DNA of 64,000 nt from Dromaius novaehollandiae (Eukaryota > Chordata > Aves > Casuariiformes > Dromaiidae). Made by a program: the position numbers and the translations under genes. Below the pieces are notes generated by a model. It saw only the letters and a program-made list of their open reading frames with translations. It did not search any database and was not told the origin of the DNA. The stretch's first letter is position 1. Each line of letters starts with the position of its first letter. The stretch covers positions 29,656,501 through 29,720,500 of the forward strand of contig NC_088099.1 in NCBI RefSeq assembly GCF_036370855.1. The letters are read 5' to 3'. Below, in pieces: positions 12,644-27,600 of the stretch.

Positions 12644-15600
12644 CTAAGGAAAGAGGAGAGGAAGCAAACGCAGCATATGATTATTTTATAATATTCTGTT
12701 AAATGAAGGAAATAAAATAGAAGGGGGGAAAGAAAAATGAACAGAGACTGAAAAATCAATTTCTTTTCGTATTTGTTGGGCATTCATGGTGGGTTGAAAA
12801 ATGCTGGATAAATAAGACCCTACATAACATCCCTAGAATGAGTCACTCTCTCAAAAGCCTAGCTAGCTATAACAGAGACATTCACTATGTATGGCACAAT
12901 CACTAACTTCTTTAAAGAAAACAAAAAAGAAACACTTGCATCTTTCCTTGATAATCTTATAGCAGTGCTAATCTGGACAGAAAAGATGCCTGGCCTGTCA
13001 GTTAAGTATTATCTCTGAACAATAATTTGATAAAACAACTGCAGAATATGACAAAAAGACACAAGAAGAATTTGAAGATCAAGTTTTTAACGATAAGAGT
13101 CTAAAATTAAACATGGATTTTGAAATGTTAAATTCAAACTCTTTTTTTCTTTTTTAAATTGGCTACGTTTCCAACAAGTCCCAAATTATTTAGGCTTCTT
13201 TGACAACATGAAGGGTTATTACAGCCAAGACACTTTACAGAAATTTAGTTTATTTTCTGTCCTTCACTCAGCCTGGACAGTGAGAACGAGACAAGTCCAA
13301 TTTTCAGACAGAGCTTGGTGGATTTTAGGGATTAATTCTCTATTCACCAAAATAAATAAATATGCAATTTCAGTGTGGCTTTATCTACTGATAAATTCTG
13401 GCCAAACGCACTAACTTATTTTGAATGAAATAAAAAATAAGGAGCATTGGAGATGCTGAAATAGTTAATTTCCAAGTGATTCAAAACAGATCTGAACCAG
13501 GAGCTTTTCCTCAGCAAAGTGATCCCATCGCTCACTCTCATATATATATCTGTGTATCTGTAACGCATAAATGCAACACAGAGTAGAACTCCTAGATAAT
13601 ACTGAGCACTATCCATGCATGCCAGTATACTCTGCCAGAAAGTGCTATACTGAAGTAACTCTGCTATCTCTACATCGCTCTGAGCCATGCCATATAGCAA
13701 TCCCTCTGTTCACTTGTGTAGATGCCTCAGAGAGCCAGAATTCACAGAAGTCAAGAGCAACCCATTCAAGAGTACCCTTATAGCATACCGATAAGAACAC
13801 TCTCACAGGCAGATACAGGATTTGTTCTGGGGTGAATGAAGTACTTCTCATTACTGCTCAAAAGAAAATGTGGGGGAAGGGACATGACTGCATACTTAGT
13901 CCACTGTTTCTGTGGCTTTTATTACAAGTACTTGAAAAAGAAGTGTTGTATTTTCATTATCAGAAACATTCTGATGTCCTGCTATGAAATGCATGTTCAT
14001 TTGTTTGTGCATATTTTTGTGGAAAACAAGACAAAAAACAGCAGTGATAGGAAATATTATTTCAGGTCAATTCAACTGACTTTTGATTTTTGTTTTATTT
14101 CACCAGTGGAATCAATATTAGCATATAGCCACACAGCTCTTCTTTCAAACCCGCTTAAATGTGGGGACTAAAATTGAATTTGTCATGCCTGTGTGAGATT
14201 TCTGCTGGAGATGGCCACAAAACATACTGCACACCTTATGAAACAAAAGCAAGTTTCACATCATTTTTTTTAGATCCGGTACCAGGAAGTCTGCCAGGAA
14301 GACTGCCAGGTACCACGACGCTCAGAGAAGGGACCGCTACCACAGACCACATCTCAATACATAATTCTTGCTGTTTATCACAGAGAACATTACTCTGAGC
14401 ACAGCTCAGAAGCACTTTACTGGAAGAGGGAGAGAGGCTTCGGTGCTAGTTACAGCAATGCGACACAGAGGTCTACCGCACTTCACCCAGCAAACGCAGA
14501 ATTAAGGCTGACTGTGGGATCACGGCCAGCAAACTCCAAATGTGCCTTACATCAGAGCACTTTAAAAGGGTTAGTTCTACAACTGTTATTGAAATAAAAG
14601 ACTGAATTGCACTGTAAATACTACTAGGCACCAATCACGTTACGGAAGCACCTCTGCTGAACCTTGTTGACTCTATTTGCAGGACGAGGGTACGAAATTT
14701 TACTCTTACTTGACTCTTACCTCTTCACTTCAAAACCACAGCTGTTTTATTGCGTTCTGTGTTTTAAAGCAACAGCAAGCCCTACAGTTTTCAAAAAACA
14801 GTTTGAAAGTTACTTTCAAAAGTCTTGTCAAATGAGACCTTTCATGAAAATTTGACAGATATATAGTAGAGGCTTGGTAGACCAAACAGAAATTAGCAAC
14901 TGTCCTATTTCATATCTTTCATTAAAAGCACGACCAAATTAAGTGCACTATTTGTTATAGGATGGAATGGGGAGGGGGGAACAAAAAACACAGCAACCTA
15001 TTTTATTTCAGGTATCATAAGCAGGAAGGACCAAAGCCAACATTTTAATTAGATTTTTCTGCAGTTAGCTAAATTACTATACAATGCAGAGACAGGACTT
15101 AGGTGCCTTACTCCTAAAGATAACGTTAACGAGTTGGCAATTTAATGCAGATGATGCATTCAAATAGACTTTAAAACTACTTTTTGGGAGAAAAAAAAAA
15201 GTATCAGGGCTTGGTCTTCTGACTGGCAAATAATTTATTTTTCCAATTTTGCTTCATCTGAGAAGAGGAAGAGATAAAAAATAATGCATCCCTTAATCTC
15301 ATAAAAAGACAACTGTGTGCTTGGCTTCAGGAACCATGCATGTGCTGACTAAACTGAATAAAAGACAAAGAAGCCAGGACCACCTACCATATTTCATGCC
15401 ACAAAAAAAAAAAAAAAAAAAAAAAAAAAGAAAAAAGAAAAAAAAGATCTAGACAAGCAGATGGCAGGTTTATCCTATATAACAAACTGGAAGTCACATA
15501 AGGAGAGAGAACTGCAGTATCAAAGCTAGAATCCATATGGATAGAAGAAGCCACTCTATTCAGCAGATCAGCTGTAACAAAGCTCCTGTTCCTTGGAGAT

Positions 15601-18600
15601 AAGCAATTAATTTACTGCTACGAAATGGGCTATAGAGCCTCTTTACATGGCTCTTTAAGAAGCTCAGCTTTTGCTTTCATGTATTTTATTCATTTCACAT
15701 GTTAAAACACACACTGCTATCTCTCTCTCTGATAGGAGGAGGCCACCATAGATTCTGTAAATGGAAAACTATTCACAAATTTAACACCACACTATTAGTT
15801 CAAACAGAAGTGTATAAAGCAAATATTATTTTGAGTTTTTATTCAATTATTTCCTGTGTTTTTAACCAGGGATTAAACTGCTTGTGTTATAGTAATTTGC
15901 TTTTCAGCCATTACCTTCAAAATCTCAAGATCAGAAAAGCAAAAGCAGTTAAGAAGATAAAAAAAAAGGGGGATGAGGAACTTGCTCGATTTGTTCTTTC
16001 TTACTTTTCCACCATTCCTTTCTGCTTGAGGATGCGATACACTTCTGCAGAAGTCTGTGGTCCTTGCAGTTTCTGACCATTCAGCATTTCTTGCTCCAAT
16101 TCTTCAATAGACTAAACAACAGAGAGAGGGAAAAAAAAGGAAGAAAAGGAGAGCTTCAATAGTTTATATAAACCTGACATCATAATCTGGATGAAAAAAA
16201 AAGCCCTTCAGTAACATCTTTTTTTTTCCTGTGTCGAAAGCTAAACTGGGGAAAAGTCTGTGCCATTGAGTGAGCAGATATAATAGTCTCTCGTATTCCT
16301 TCTGTAAACAGTCTCCTTCTTACATCCAAATCTCCCAATCAAATCTCCCAGATCTCCCTTTCTTCCCTGTCTCCTTTTCTTTTTTCTTTTTTATTTAAAA
16401 CACCTGTCCTTTTTAAATACCTTTCCATGCATTCTAGTCTTGTAACACTCAAAATGAAAGGAAAGAGAAGGGTACTCACTAAGAACAGCTAGTGTGTCTC
16501 AGATGGCACTCCTGGTTTGCTGGAGTCATAATATAGCTAATGCTTGCAACAATGGATTTTACCCAGTGGATAAGGTACCTTTCCAGTTTTGACAAATGCT
16601 TCTGCTACCCGTCGATTCCGGCCACCATAACACGTTGTGATAAGATCAGCAACTCCACAGCTCTCCAGGAAGGTGGCAGTAGACACCTGTCCTTTGCAAA
16701 AAATTCTGGCAAAGGCAATCATCTCCATTAGGCCAAGGCGAATAACGGCAGCTTTAGTATTGTCACCACAGCGAAGGCCATCACAGAACCCAGCTCCTAC
16801 TGCCACAATATTCTAACGAGAAGAGAAAAAACAAACAGGAAATGAGTCAATTACTGTTTAGGTAATCCCAGAAGACACCAAGAGACATAGTGCAAGTATC
16901 CTTCAGAACTGCATATCGAGTTGTTTATAGGATAATCTAAAAAAGTCTTACAATAGGAAAGTATTTCCAAGGATAAAAGCATAGTTAAAGCTCTGGAAGA
17001 AGTTGCCCTGCAGGCTGTGGAACTATTGTCATTGACTACGAACAGCTTAAACTATACCCAAACATGGTTTGTCTAGATATAACTGATTCTGCCCTGAGGA
17101 GGGCGTAGAGCTACGCTGACATCTCAGATCTCGAGCCTTATTTTCTTTGTGATTAAAGCAACGCTGAATCTGAGAAATGTTTGTTTACTTTCATGCTAAT
17201 ATGCCGAGGGGCTAAATTCAGCTAAGCTAATAGCACTCATCCCTTTTAAATATGCAGAGTTCCTAGAACAGTAATGCTTAATAGAGGCTTCCCTGCAGGT
17301 TCATGACACAGTGAGACCTTTCCTAAGCACAAAAAGGTTATCTCCATAGACCTGGCTACACCCTTCTACAAGGAAGGTACTGTTTCTTCATGATCGGAGA
17401 GCTGTACGGTCCCTTCTTTGGCTTATGAACATAAAACAAAGATTAGTTGAGAGACTTTTGAGCAAAGTGACTGTAAAAGCTATTTTCTGGCCTGGAAAAT
17501 AACAAGATGAGCCACCAGAAGACAAAGATTTGCCATGGTTAGCTTGCCCATCCCCCCCAAAACCACTCCAAAAGAGATGGAACTATGAAGCCCTGGTAAA
17601 GCAGACAAGGAAGCAACAGATGTAGTAACATTTTTCTGCAACAATAACAGCAGCAGCCCCCTCAACTGAAACCACAGGATAACTGGCATTACGAGCCCCT
17701 GCTGCAGAAGAAGAACTGTAACTTGTTGAAGCAACAGCAGCAGCATTTGGAAGTTGCTAATGAAAGCAAGAAGACTATTAACAGCTGTTTTTGTTCTGTA
17801 TGTTGGATTATGAGACACAAAGACCGCAGGCAGCTGTAGTGCTGCGAGGCTGATCATAGCTAGATGACTCTCACTCAAAAATGGGGCCAGAGGATGAGTC
17901 ATTGCTTTTTGAACAGCTAGCTGAGGTCTAAATGTGACCCTTGGAAACCGCTCTCAGAAGTCCAGAAATTAGACATGACAGCAGCAAAAGATGACCAGAC
18001 TTTTAAAGCTGGCACTTTAGATCATCTTGGCTTAAATCTTCACTTCAGTGATTCAGGCAGGGTATCTTTACATGAGACACCTCTCCTAGAGCAACAGGCC
18101 ATCACCTCCAATATTTTTTCACATGGTGGTTAGAAAATTTTTGGGTTGAATAACCCATTTAACTGGAACTTGTATGTATCTGAAGTCTGAAAGTATTTAG
18201 TACTCAGCTAAAAATGAGAACAGCCTTGTTTGTGAACAACCTCTGGACTTTTTCCATGCACTTTTCAAACACTCCAATACTATGTAAAGCTTCCTCTTCC
18301 CTCCAACTTTGTCTACTTTGACTTTCCTTTCCACTTTTGAAGCAGCCTATCCTATCACAATTTACAGTACAATTTGGCCCATGGTGTTTTGTTGTACGTT
18401 TCTATCTTCCGCAATGTTTGTCTTTGGAGCAATGGAAATATTGTTTCAAGGAAGTCCTACACAGACCAGTTACTTCTGAGAAAATGGAGGGGGGGGGGGA
18501 AGGGAGGCTGTGATCTAACTGGGAAACACTCGGCTTCTCTTCTGTACAGTGTCCCCATTGTAAGTTCTTACATACAGTTTGCAAATAATGAGGAAACAAG

Positions 18601-21600
18601 ATGACTGATTATTCTCTAGAACACACACCCATACCTAAGAGACTATTATATTCTGGTCAACGTAACTCTTAGGCCACAATTATAAATTTACATGCTCTAT
18701 CATCTGGTTTCACTTAAATCCTTGAAGAATCTATGGATCTCTCTCTTTCATTTGACATATTGTAGAGACCTGGATTACACCACATTGAAAGCTACACCTT
18801 ACTGGAAGGGAAGTCTCTCCTCTTAAAACAAAAGGAAACAGAAACCCCACTAAGTTAATCATCTTTCTGCCCAAAACAAAACAAAAAACATTCCCCAAGC
18901 AGCCTGGTACCTGAAATCTCTGGGTGCAGGCACTAAACTGAGTTTGTTTCAGGAAGACGCATGAGCAAAACACATAAGCCTCATGCCACTAGCACTGTAG
19001 AGATCCTCTTGAGAACCAGATCAGGGAGGAGGAAATCACATTTCCATCTGGCCAAAACATCTTTGCCGTATCTGATGCATCCGAAGTATATCAGGCCCAC
19101 AGCACAAGCACAGGTCAGTGCATGTGCAGTTAAGTCAAGACGTGCTTGACTCACCTGAAGAACACAATTAGCATTTGCCAGCCTCATGGACTTACTGCTC
19201 CTGCAGGCTTCTCTGACACTCAGAAGCTCTAGGCAGTTCTGGGTCACTGTCTCTTCTTCTGAGGAGTAAGTGGAAAATGAGAGGATGTCTGAGGAAACTT
19301 CAAATTTATGGCAGCTACAGCTTCTAGGAGAATAGCTTGAAAGTCTCCTAGATTTCAGTCCCAAATGTCTTTAGCTGTTTGAGCCTCCTTGTGTTCAGAG
19401 AAGTAGGATATGCTTACGAGTAAAAAAAGCATTGCATCAAAGATGTCCAACTACATTAACGGTTCTTCCTAAGTGAAATAACCTGCAAGCCCCAAGTTTT
19501 CGCTAGTTGGTCAAACTGAAGAATGATAATATTTCATTGTCAACATCTGGAAAAGCCTTTTCTTAAGGCTGCTCAACACCTCCCTTCAGTGTTTTCTTTT
19601 TAGCTCCTATAACCTGGAGAAGCTTCAATTATTTCTTGCTGTAGCAAAAATTGTGTTTTGCTGTAGCTTTCCCACATTAGAAGATTTTTAACTAAATTAA
19701 TACACATATTTTAGAATGAATCTGGGAAAAATATATAGTCTAAAATACATAAATTAGAGGATTCCAAACATCCATTAATGGGTTCTTTTGGGGGAAAATG
19801 GGGGAGGAGGGGGGAGATTAATTAAAAGTTTGATTTGGTCACACTATGGGAAGATAGTGAGATTCTGAGATACCATGTTCCCACAGACTAAATTTTAAGA
19901 ATTACTAATCTAGACTAGTCAGAAGATATGAACCTGCTGCATAAAATTCAGTGGATGATTCTTGCAAGAAGATTAACTGAGCATAACTCCTTCTGGCATT
20001 AAAATAAAAACAAACAACTGGGAAATGCAAGTTTTCAACAGCTGGATATTAAAAAAAAACAAAAACCAAAACCAAAAAACTCAGATCATGGGTTCTACAT
20101 CTCTTTCTGCTTCAGCCTCCAAACCGGAAACAAAACTATCACAAATTTTAGCCCAGCTGAATGTCTTGGTCCATTACATTAAATGATGTGCATTTAATAT
20201 CATCAGGAGTTTAAACCAGAAATTCAATATTAATGCCATCTCTGATTTAAAGGACAAGTAACATCTTCCCCGTGGCAACATATTTCAAAGCATTTCTCAA
20301 GGGACAATAATATAATTGTTTCCATTTTACATAAAAGGAAAACAAAGACACAAAAGGGAAGTGGTAGAGCTGGAAACTGCAGAGTATTCCTTTTTCTCGA
20401 TACCCCGCTATACCACACCACCTACCTAGGATTAATAAGGTCAAAATAAATGTTTAGACACTCCTGCTGTCACAACAAGAATGATCCTTTTCATATTGTT
20501 GACATTAATAACTCCACTTACCCTACTGCTGAGGATGAATTCAATTATTTAAGAGATGTCAGCTTCAGGTACCATCTGCTATCTATAATATTTAATCAGT
20601 ATTCCTATTAAAGTGAAGCAGAAATATCCTGAACACTGCCAGTGCCAAAGCCTACATTTGCAGTTACAAGAGTTCCTGCAAATGAAATGGGTATACATTT
20701 GTGCAAGAAAAGTGTCAAACGCTGACTATATCGGTGTATACGATATGGTGGGGGGACTTGAGGGCCCGGTAAGCAAGGGTGACTGTAGTCTACAAACTTG
20801 TTCTAAAGGTTCAAAAATACTGTCACAATGACCCCAGAATAACAGCAACTCAGTGTTCCTTTTGGCCTGTGGGATTAAGAGCACTCAAAACCACTTTACA
20901 CTCAAGTGAAGACATTTCCCCCACCTTGGCATCAACAGCTTTTTACATCAGAGCATGCATCCTGCACGCAAATGTTTTTAAACTATTAAAACACTCTGCA
21001 GGACATCAAACTCTTTAGCAGGTCTAGTATCCAGAAACCAGTGCTAGTCCGAGTACTAATTATTCCAGAGCTAGGACAGACCTCAGTTATTCTGTCGCTG
21101 GGGTATTGAAGCTAAACTCCAGAAAAGAAATGTTGATGCCAGGCAGTGCTCAGAATATGCTTCAGAGCAAATGAGAAAAATTGTCTTCTCTTTGCAGATG
21201 ACCTGGTGTAAGCATGCCAGAGGCCAAAGAGCAAGTTCAGTTGATGACAACAGGCTACCGAGACCACAGACTCTGCTGACAGATTCTCTCACACAGAGTC
21301 AGTGCTCTGGAAGATCATTTCCAACTTACAGTCCTACTCAGCTTACAACAAGTTTGTGGAGCGGTCATGCAGACAGCTTCAGAGGCTATTTCTCAGGCAA
21401 CCCTCACCTCTCCACAATTAAATGGATCAGAGAACTAAGCACAGAATTCACCTGGGACATCCAGCCTTCCTTGAGGTAGTGTCACAGCTCAGCACAGGCT
21501 GTTTTCTCTCCTGCTTACAACACAAATTTGGAGGAGCTCCTTGCTTCGCACCATGGCTGAGAGAGGTCAAATGGAGACTCAGCAAATCAAAGACTATCAG

Positions 21601-24600
21601 CAGGACTGTCAGAGAAGTTCAGCATAAGCTGTTTGCCTACTCCTGGTGAACTTGAACATGAATAATGGATTTCCTTATCAGTTCATCTCAGAAAACAGTA
21701 ATTACCACAATCAACTTCTCTTCTACAATAGCTGGACTGACTATCCAATAATGACTGCCATAAACACACTTTGCAGGACTACCTTTGTAAATAATAATGC
21801 AGGGTTACATAACCTGGTAAACAAGAAAACTGTAGTTATCACGCTGTTGCTTAAGGTTAAGCTGGAGCTGTAATATTTAGAGATGGACCTGAAGCTCTTG
21901 TGGGAAAGGCAACCACAGCAGCTGTTCTCTCCTTCCTGCAGTAACTTTCACACCTCTGTCTTGATCCTTGACTGCTACCACTGAGGGCACTTAACTCTCC
22001 ACAGCCCTCAACAAATGCACCAGGCAGCTGGAGCCTGGCCATTATGCCATACCCCAAACTAGGTTTTTGTTCCTCCTTTCTTCATGCTCATCTGTAACAG
22101 CTACACTGGGTAAATGATTCCACTAAAGTTTACACATAAGAATACAGCTACACTGAAACTGCCTCTCAAGTATACGCCTTGGTTCATACACCAGTTCAGT
22201 CTTGCCTCCTGTCTACGCTGTTTGATTGCAAGTCTGCATTAGGGCACAGAACTAAGAACTCCTTAGACACCTCAAAAGGGATCAATTTGGGTCTGTGCTA
22301 CTCTGCAGCACCACATCCGTAAGGACTCAGGAGCATATCCATAGATAAGCTGGGCATACAGCTCTTATGGTGGTGTCTTAACTGTTGAACACTTCCTAGG
22401 AGGGCTCCAACATTGGCAAATGGCAGCTGGAATTCGTAGGCAGCCTCAACTCAAAGCTGCCTGTAGAGTCATTTGGCCACCCTGAAGATGAGCTATCCAA
22501 ATTTGAAGTTTGCTTATTTCTGATCTTAACCCTTGAAAAAAGTCAAAAAATGAATGCAAAATGTGCTTCAGTCCTCAAGAGAAAAATCCCTGATAGAGAA
22601 GAATATGCCAAGCACTTTTTCTTCCTACAGCCAACAAGTTACTGTAAGCAGCTGTTCTCCCTCCCCAATACTGTCAGATTGTGTAAAACTACCAACATTC
22701 CCTATTGAGCCAGTCTCTGAGCTGATGCAAGACTGCAGTTTCAGTGTTCTGATTTCTATACTTCAGTACATCTCCATCAGCCCATTGTCAGAAAAAATAA
22801 ATACAGCAAATTAAGTGGATTTTCAGAATATATGCATCTCTGAATAGCAAAAAAGCACATGTTCTTTCATGATCACCCAGCTGCAACACCTATTATTACA
22901 GTCTGAATTTAAATATGCCTCAAAAAAAAATTTCAAGCCTAAAATTATCACTAGCAACAGGAAAAGCAGTGTTCAGAACACCCTCTGCTACTCTTCTGTT
23001 CATCCATTCCCCCCCCCCCCCTTAGTCAATCATCCACACTGGAAATTCTCCCTGCTTAGAGAGGCTTGCAGAAATAAAGAGTGAAAGCAATAAGACTTTT
23101 AACAAACACTAGTCTATTATGCCAGAAATACCAGAAAAGTCTCATTTTCCCAAGCTGACATTTATTGAAAATGCAGAAGCTGGGAGAATATACTATTTCT
23201 TATAGCATTAATATTTTTCATAGTACACTATTTCTTATCCTTTAAATACCAATACAGGAGTTGCTTTTACTATTTCCATATAAAAAAGAAAGTCTGGACT
23301 GGGACATGTGCCTGCTACTGCTGTTCTTCTAAAATGAGGTCTGCAGTGATGCTTCAGACAGTTTGAACTGGCAATACTATAGAAATTCATGTCAGAAGCT
23401 CTTTTTGTACCTGTCTCTTCAGATAACACAATGCTGTCCTCTCCTGAAATACGAACTTCCTCAATTCAGCAAATTAAATACCAGTATATTTTGCAATTTT
23501 TCATGAAGTAACTTTCCAGTTTCATAAAGTAACTGTCAGCTGATGGAAGCTACACTTGGGATTTCTCCCTAAAAATGATCACATGAAAATATGCTTAGTT
23601 TTCCCCCCACATTTTTATTACAAAGATTACCTGAATAATCACATAAAAGGCAACAAGCACATAAAATGCTTGTTGTTACCATTAATAAATAATTCTCCTG
23701 CTAATAAGCATGTATAGCTTATAAGAAAAAAAGCTCGGATTTATGTTTTCATTATTTACATTTGAGTTTTGTGTTTTACTTTGCATAGGCAATAAAAAAA
23801 AAAGAGACCCACCCATTTAATTTTAGCTTCTCATCAATGGAATACATGTTCCCAATGAATTAATAAAATTCAGCAGCAACACTTGACTGGCACAAAACTC
23901 CTCTGTCAAGCAAGAATTCAAGCTAGTCAGAAAGCATCAGTCTGAGTAGATTTTGAAGAAAAATAAATCTGTAAAATTTTCTGACTCATCCTTTAGGTCT
24001 ATACACAGGAATTTATTTCCTGCTGACCTCCCACATCACCACTACAGTATTTTCAAGCAATAGCTATGGAGCCAAATTATGAGTTCCAGAGTCTTGAGTA
24101 TAAATACAGTAACTCCAAAACACATTACACTAATACACAGTCCTTTAGACCAGTTCACAGGCCCATGATCTCCTTCTACTCAGGACTTCTAAAATGACAG
24201 TTCTCAATACAAAACTATTTGGAAAACTAGTATGCTAAAATTTATGTTATTATATCTATCAGTCTGCCTCCCACTGATTAACAGGAGCAGAAATCAGAAT
24301 CTGTTAGGTTAAAGGCGTCATTCATTGGCTCAGAAACTTTGCAAGTGAATGGTACAATTTCCACATAATTTTAACAAAGAAAACAAGCAATGCAAAATAA
24401 TTATCCAAAAAGTAAAAAAATAAAAAAGCAAACCATATTATCTACTGTATCACCGCAACCATCAAAAAAGGTTTCCATCACAGATATCAGATAATGTGAA
24501 CTACAGTACTACTGGCCAAAGTCCCAAGCTACTAATAATTTCTCTTCGCAAATGGCCTATAAATTAACCTGAAGAAAATATCAATAAGAACATGTTTAAG

Positions 24601-27600
24601 CTAGGCTTCACTTCCTGCCAGCATCAATTTTGTTAAGGAAAAGAAGTCCAGACGCTTAACTCTTTGAAATAACCTTTTTTCTCTTCAAGTCATTTCTGAA
24701 TGTGGTTATCCACATGAACCTTAGGCAGTGTATATCCACAAAATATAACAGTCCTCAAGTCAAGTAAGTCGATGAATAAGGAAATAAATTGGTTAACAGA
24801 CAAAAAATTAATACTAACTTCATTCTCAATGTTCTTTTGTAAACACACTCTTGCATAAAGAAAAAGGAAAAATGCCATGTCCCTTTGGGAACCGAAATGG
24901 ATTTAGAAAAATTCTGAACACTTAGACAAAACAAATGCTTGTTTTGTGACTGCATGCAAGCTAAGTAAAAGACATAGGAAGAGAACTTAAAATGCTATGA
25001 GACATGGGTATAAATGCCAGCTCTCAGAACACGCTGCTCTGCAATTTCCCGTCTGGTTCTTTCAGAAATTTGTTTCATATGTTAAATAAAATATAATAAA
25101 TGTAACCCTATAGATAAAAATACCCGCTTGTTGCTATGAGGATCACTGTTCCACTTGTGTACGAAACCACGCCCTGTTTAACCTTACCTTTAGAGCACCA
25201 CAAAGTTCAACAGTATCTGCATCATCTACTACAGTTATTCGGAAGTTTGGAGTCTGCAGGAGTTCTTTGAAGAGAAGGCCATTCTCCAAGATCTTGCTGC
25301 CTGTGGAGATAGAAAATGGAAGAATAAAAAAGCCAATGAATAATTTATTTGGGTATTATTTTGGCTTTCCTTTGCAAGTCAGAATACTTGAAAACAGAGT
25401 TTAGGTTGTTCTATCTTTATCCTAAACGGATTCCCTTGTTTTAAGTGATTAAGAGTGTGTCTACATCACATTGAAAAGCTCTGCACTGAGTTACTGTGGG
25501 CTTCTTCATAATTCTTTGTCTGCTCAGCAAGAGAGCCTAGAAATATAATCCCATTAATTCTCTATACTCTCCCTTTTAAATCTTTCTCTTTAAACAAACG
25601 CTAATAAAACAAAGGTAAGTTAAAAATACAACAGGCACAATTCTACCAATTATTTTAAGGCTGGTGTTCAAGAGAAATACCTACTGATAAAGGCAAGTCA
25701 AGGATATTTTAACTGAGCATGCTGACACTGGCAGCTAAGTTTCTGTGTATGGCAATTCAACTATTCAAAAATAAATGAAATGCAAAAGCTGTTGATGAGC
25801 TGTTACAAAGCTAAAAATGCACAAAAATGAAAAAAAACCCTCAACACTGAGACAATAACATTAACTCCCTGCTATTATGCATGACTATATGTGTACATAT
25901 GTGCATGCTTATCCAGACACTGTGAAATCCAAGACTTGGCACATCTTTATGCAACGAAGGTGTGCAGAGACCAACACAGGACTAAAACTATGCCTAGGAT
26001 TTGGGGGAACTAGTTATTCTGAGAACTTAAAAAGGATCAAAACAAAAAAGTTAAAAAAGTAAAAGTAGTAAAAAAAAGCAAAAAAAAAAAAAAAAAAAAA
26101 GTAAGACATATAGAAAGATACCATCTATGACCAGAACACCTGAGTTGGAATATATAATCATTTATCCATATTAAGCACCCAAGAAAAATCTTAAGCACAG
26201 CATTAAAATAAAGCAGTTTTATTTGGAGGATGAGAAAAAGTATGCTTAGTATTTTACCTGCTAAGGTCACAACAACCCTAGCGAGACTATAAAATTCCAT
26301 TCCTCCCTCCCTCTGTTCCCAGTACTCTCCTAGTACTTTTGGAGGTATAAACATTCTAGAAAATTCAACATTAAAACAAGAAGGACCCCACAGTTTCTGA
26401 TAACAGCTGACTAACGTTGAAAACTGAAACTTGAGCTATTGGATGTGCAATTCTGAGGACACAAGCATATTTTAAACATTTCAATTACTTGGAATATTAC
26501 CTATTGTGGTTTCACAGAATTTCTCTGCCGCCACCTCATTGGCAATGTTGGCTCCCATCAGCACACTGATGTCTATTTCCACCTTCTCTCGAATAATGTC
26601 AGAGATCAGCTTGAGTCCCTCTGGGCCTTCATCTATTCCCTGCAGCCAACATTAAAGTGAATTACTAAAAAGGCATTAGACATAGTGCAGAAGAAGAGCA
26701 CATCACAATTAGCTTTGCCCATGGACAGGAGCTACAACAAGGTCTCTTCAGAGAATAAAGGTGACAGACTTGTTAGCAGAGAGACAATTAAGTTCCATGA
26801 GATGCTTCTGCTCTCGTTCTGACCTCTTTAAGATGCCTTCTTACATGATATGAGGCAGCACCTCAAGAATAAGGAATAAACTAACAAAATCTAGATGATG
26901 TTAACAGGCTTTATGCTATGTTCAATAAAAACCTGATTCTAAAAAGTGCCGACTATTCAGCTCTGTTGTTCAGAATCTCAGCTGGTTGTAATCAGTGTGT
27001 GCCTACTAAAACCAGTGAAGAATCACTGAAATACCAATTGTGAATCAGCCCTGCACTTGGATCTGAAGCTGGACCAAAACTAACCAGATGGCATCCCAAT
27101 GGCTTTTTTTGCAAAGAGGAATCTGAATTAAAATGTCAGAGAGAGATTCCCTTGTGTTTAAACCAACAACAGCTTACTACTGGAAAGACAATTTAATCAT
27201 CTTGAAGAATACTGTAAGTTGAACAACAGTTCACAAATCTGTAGAAAGCTAAACAACTGAGAATACTTTCATGTCTAAGTACATTTTTAACCCATACTTA
27301 TAAAGCACCCTTTACAGAAGGTGAAAGTAGGGGCAGAAACAGGACCTTAGAAAAGATCACCCCAGAGATTAATGCTGGAACAGACAGACTCCAGTGCTCT
27401 GAATCAAAGACTCCAAGGGAGGCCACTTCCTTCTCACAAAACCTTTCTCCCACCCAGCTAAACGCAGATTTTTTCTGTGCTTTGAAACCAGGGGGAAGAC
27501 AGACAGGAAAGGAGGCACAAGCTACTGAAATGATCTCTCTTTCCCAAAATATGGCTTATATAACCTTCTATATAGTAGTATTTTTTAATCTTTGTGAGGA

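Larger units (their letters stand above)
12644..16004 (-). other. GPD1L intron 7
   Basis: This 3.4 kb intron separates exons 7 and 8, with donor GTAAGA and acceptor CCTTAG. It holds a nested GGTACC-flanked repeat at 14278-14314 and a long A-run near 15.4 kb. I see no nested gene. A frame of 111 codons on the plus strand at 13836-14171 lacks recognisable protein character. Confidence 0.85.
16813..25187 (-). other. GPD1L intron 5
   Basis: At 8.4 kb this is the longest intron. It contains G- and C-homopolymers (18489-18499 and 23009-23021) and a purine-rich patch near 19.79 kb. A 140-codon Leu-rich minus-strand frame at 17480-17902 arises from CAG/CTG-rich sequence and is not considered a gene. 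I recognise no other element. Confidence 0.85.

Noticed and set aside
15403-15452. A27 run as the tail of a processed retrocopy or SINE
   Set aside because: No retroposed body, open frame or flanking target-site duplication is recognisable beside it. The same holds for the A21 run at 26080 and the T17 run at 41954.
17480-17902. 140-codon minus-strand open frame rich in leucine within GPD1L intron 5
   Set aside because: It arises from CAG/CTG-rich sequence, has no recognisable domain or family resemblance, and sits inside an intron of a gene on the same strand.
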